Positions 42,023-42,998 of a stretch of 42,998 bases of DNA are shown piece by piece. Made by a program: the position numbers and the translations under genes. Below the pieces are notes generated by a model. The model saw only the letters and a list, made by a program, of their open reading frames with translations, was not told the origin of the DNA and made no database searches. How positions within the stretch are numbered: position 1 is the first letter of the stretch; every line of letters begins with the position of its first letter. The stretch comes from a bacterium (GTDB lineage Bacteria > UBA8248), in the NCBI GenBank assembly GCA_030922375.1, contig JAVEPB010000242.1:1-42998 (forward strand), in the 5' to 3' direction.

Positions 42023-42511
42023 ATGCCGACCTTCGATATCGTCTCCAAGACCGACATGCAGGAAGTGGACAACGCCATTAACGGCATCACCCGCGAGATC
42101 AAGCAGCGCTACGACTTCAAGGGAAGCAAGTGCTCGGTCGAGCGGAGCGAGGCGAGCATCACCATCAACGCCGACGACGACTTCAAGCTCAAGCAGGTGC
42201 ACGAGCTCATCGCCACCTACTTCACCCGGCGAAAGGTGGACCCGCGCGTGCTCGACTACAAGGAGCCCGAAGGGGCCTCGGGCGGCTCCCTGCGCCAGCA
42301 TGTCACCGTCCGCGAAGGGATTGACCAGGAAACGGCGAGGTACATCGTCAAGGAGATCAAGGGCTCTAAACTCAAGGTCCAGGTGGCCATCCAGGGCAAC
42401 GAGCTCCGCGTCTCGGGCAAGAAACGGGACAACCTTCAGGAGGTCATCTCCCTGTGCAAGGGCCTCAAGAAAGTGGACCAGCCTCTTCAATTCGTTAATT
42501 TCCGCGACTGA
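42023..42511 (+). CDS. yajQ: YajQ family nucleotide-binding protein
   Basis: A 162-residue member of the YajQ/DUF520 family, two ferredoxin-like domains; some members bind cyclic di-GMP, others interact with nucleic acids. It opens MPTFDIVSKTDMQEVDNAIN and has RYDFKGSKCSVE and GNELRVSGKKRDNLQEVI, typical of the family. The ATG at 42023 has AAAGGA upstream and gives the family length. An in-frame ATG at 41930 with GGAGGAG seven bases upstream would add 31 Pro/Gly-rich residues; both starts are possible. A BON-domain gene follows. Confidence 0.95.
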   Translation: MPTFDIVSKTDMQEVDNAINGITREIKQRYDFKGSKCSVERSEASITINADDDFKLKQVHELIATYFTRRKVDPRVLDYKEPEGASGGSLRQHVTVREGIDQETARYIVKEIKGSKLKVQVAIQGNELRVSGKKRDNLQEVISLCKGLKKVDQPLQFVNFRD

Positions 42512-42552
42512 GCGCCACTGGCGCCGCGGGCGCCGCCCGAGAAAATAAAACC

Positions 42553-42998
42553 ATGATGCAAAAAGGAGTCTTCACCGCGCTTTTCGCGGCCGCCGTTTTC
42601 CTGCCCGGGTGCGCGGCCGTCGTGACGAACGTGGCGCAGAAGGCCTACGAGGACCGCTCCGCCGCAGGGCAGGTCACCGACGCCAAGATTCACGCGCGGA
42701 TTCTCAACCTCCTCACCAGCACCGACCCCAAGCTCCCCATCGATGTGAACACCGACGTCTGGCGGCGGCGGGTGCTCTTCACCGGCGCTCTCGACGACCC
42801 GGGGCTGCGCCGGGGGATCGAAAAATCCGTGCGCAAGGACGAGCGCATCCGCGCCATCCACAACCACATCCAGATCGTATCGAAGCGGGTCAAGGAGAGA
42901 AGAAGAGCCTCCCGGGGCGGCGGGGAGCCGCCGAACGCGAAAGTGGGCCGGCTCATCAGCGACGCCTGGATCGGCGCGAAAATCAAAGTGCGGCTCCT
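42553..42998 (+). CDS. BON domain lipoprotein, partial at window edge
   Basis: The visible 148 codons begin MMQKGVFTALFAAAVFLPGCAA, a lipoprotein signal with lipobox FLPGC. A BON domain follows (ARILNLLTSTDPKLPIDVNT, then RVLFTGALDDPGL and IHNHIQIV), and the start of a second one (GRLISDAWIGAKIKVRL) is cut by the end of the window. BON proteins such as YraP/DolP bind phospholipid and keep the outer membrane intact. There is an alternative second ATG three bases later. Confidence 0.85.
   Translation, partial: MMQKGVFTALFAAAVFLPGCAAVVTNVAQKAYEDRSAAGQVTDAKIHARILNLLTSTDPKLPIDVNTDVWRRRVLFTGALDDPGLRRGIEKSVRKDERIRAIHNHIQIVSKRVKERRRASRGGGEPPNAKVGRLISDAWIGAKIKVRL

Overview
The window is 43 kb of GC-rich bacterial DNA with tightly packed genes, frequent ATGA/TGATG stop-start overlaps and several GTG/TTG starts. 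The content suggests a Gram-negative, free-living, oxygen-respiring organism: lipoproteins with lipoboxes, a TRAP transporter with its own lipoprotein (TPAT type), a ba3-type cytochrome oxidase, acetyl-CoA synthetase, an extradiol dioxygenase, and thiamine and biotin synthesis genes. The mix (bacterial PAC2 protein, extended acyl carrier protein, UGA-coded selenocysteine, sugar-acid type oxidoreductases) fits an uncultured Desulfobacterota/Tectomicrobia-like lineage better than a model proteobacterium. That placement is an impression only. I see no phage, insertion sequence, CRISPR array, tRNA or rRNA.

Layout. 1-2.1 kb (minus): a small lipid-synthesis set of FabL-like reductase, long acyl carrier protein and ketoacyl synthase cut by the window edge. 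2.4-4.1 kb: a PAC2 protein converging on a helix-turn-helix/receiver regulator preceded by direct repeats. 4.5-10.4 kb (plus): dtd, a DUF2400 protein, nadK, recN, a MOSC protein and a seven-blade kelch lipoprotein. 10.5-14.7 kb: LigB dioxygenase and SGNH hydrolase diverging around a palindrome, then acs. 14.8-16.75 kb (minus): thiS-thiG-thiE behind a consensus promoter, a TPP riboswitch and a terminator. 16.8-20.9 kb: a Gfo/Idh oxidoreductase and a selenoprotein (minus), then a zinc alcohol dehydrogenase and an enolase-superfamily enzyme (plus). 20.9-24.6 kb: the TPAT-TRAP operon. 24.8-26.9 kb: a methyltransferase and bioA. 27-28.7 kb (minus): an amidase-fold protein lacking key residues, with a GerMN protein. 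28.9-32.7 kb: small lipoprotein, DUF2007, methyltransferase, a second Gfo/Idh, two cupins and a broken small gene. 32.7-35 kb: ba3 oxidase, including a 37-residue subunit. 35-43 kb: DMT permease, DinB-like protein, ABC-F ATPase, a 976-residue hybrid histidine kinase, yajQ and a BON lipoprotein that runs off the end.

The strongest unusual signal is the gene at 17857-18453. An in-frame UGA sits at the second position of a CxxC redox motif and is followed at once by a perfect 8-bp hairpin of bacterial SECIS form. An ORF caller splits it into two false genes. Other points worth a second look are the degenerate amidase, a LOV-like PAS domain without its photoactive cysteine in the hybrid kinase, a nine-C tract that puts that kinase's best start out of frame, and direct repeats upstream of the BldC/MerR-like response regulator.
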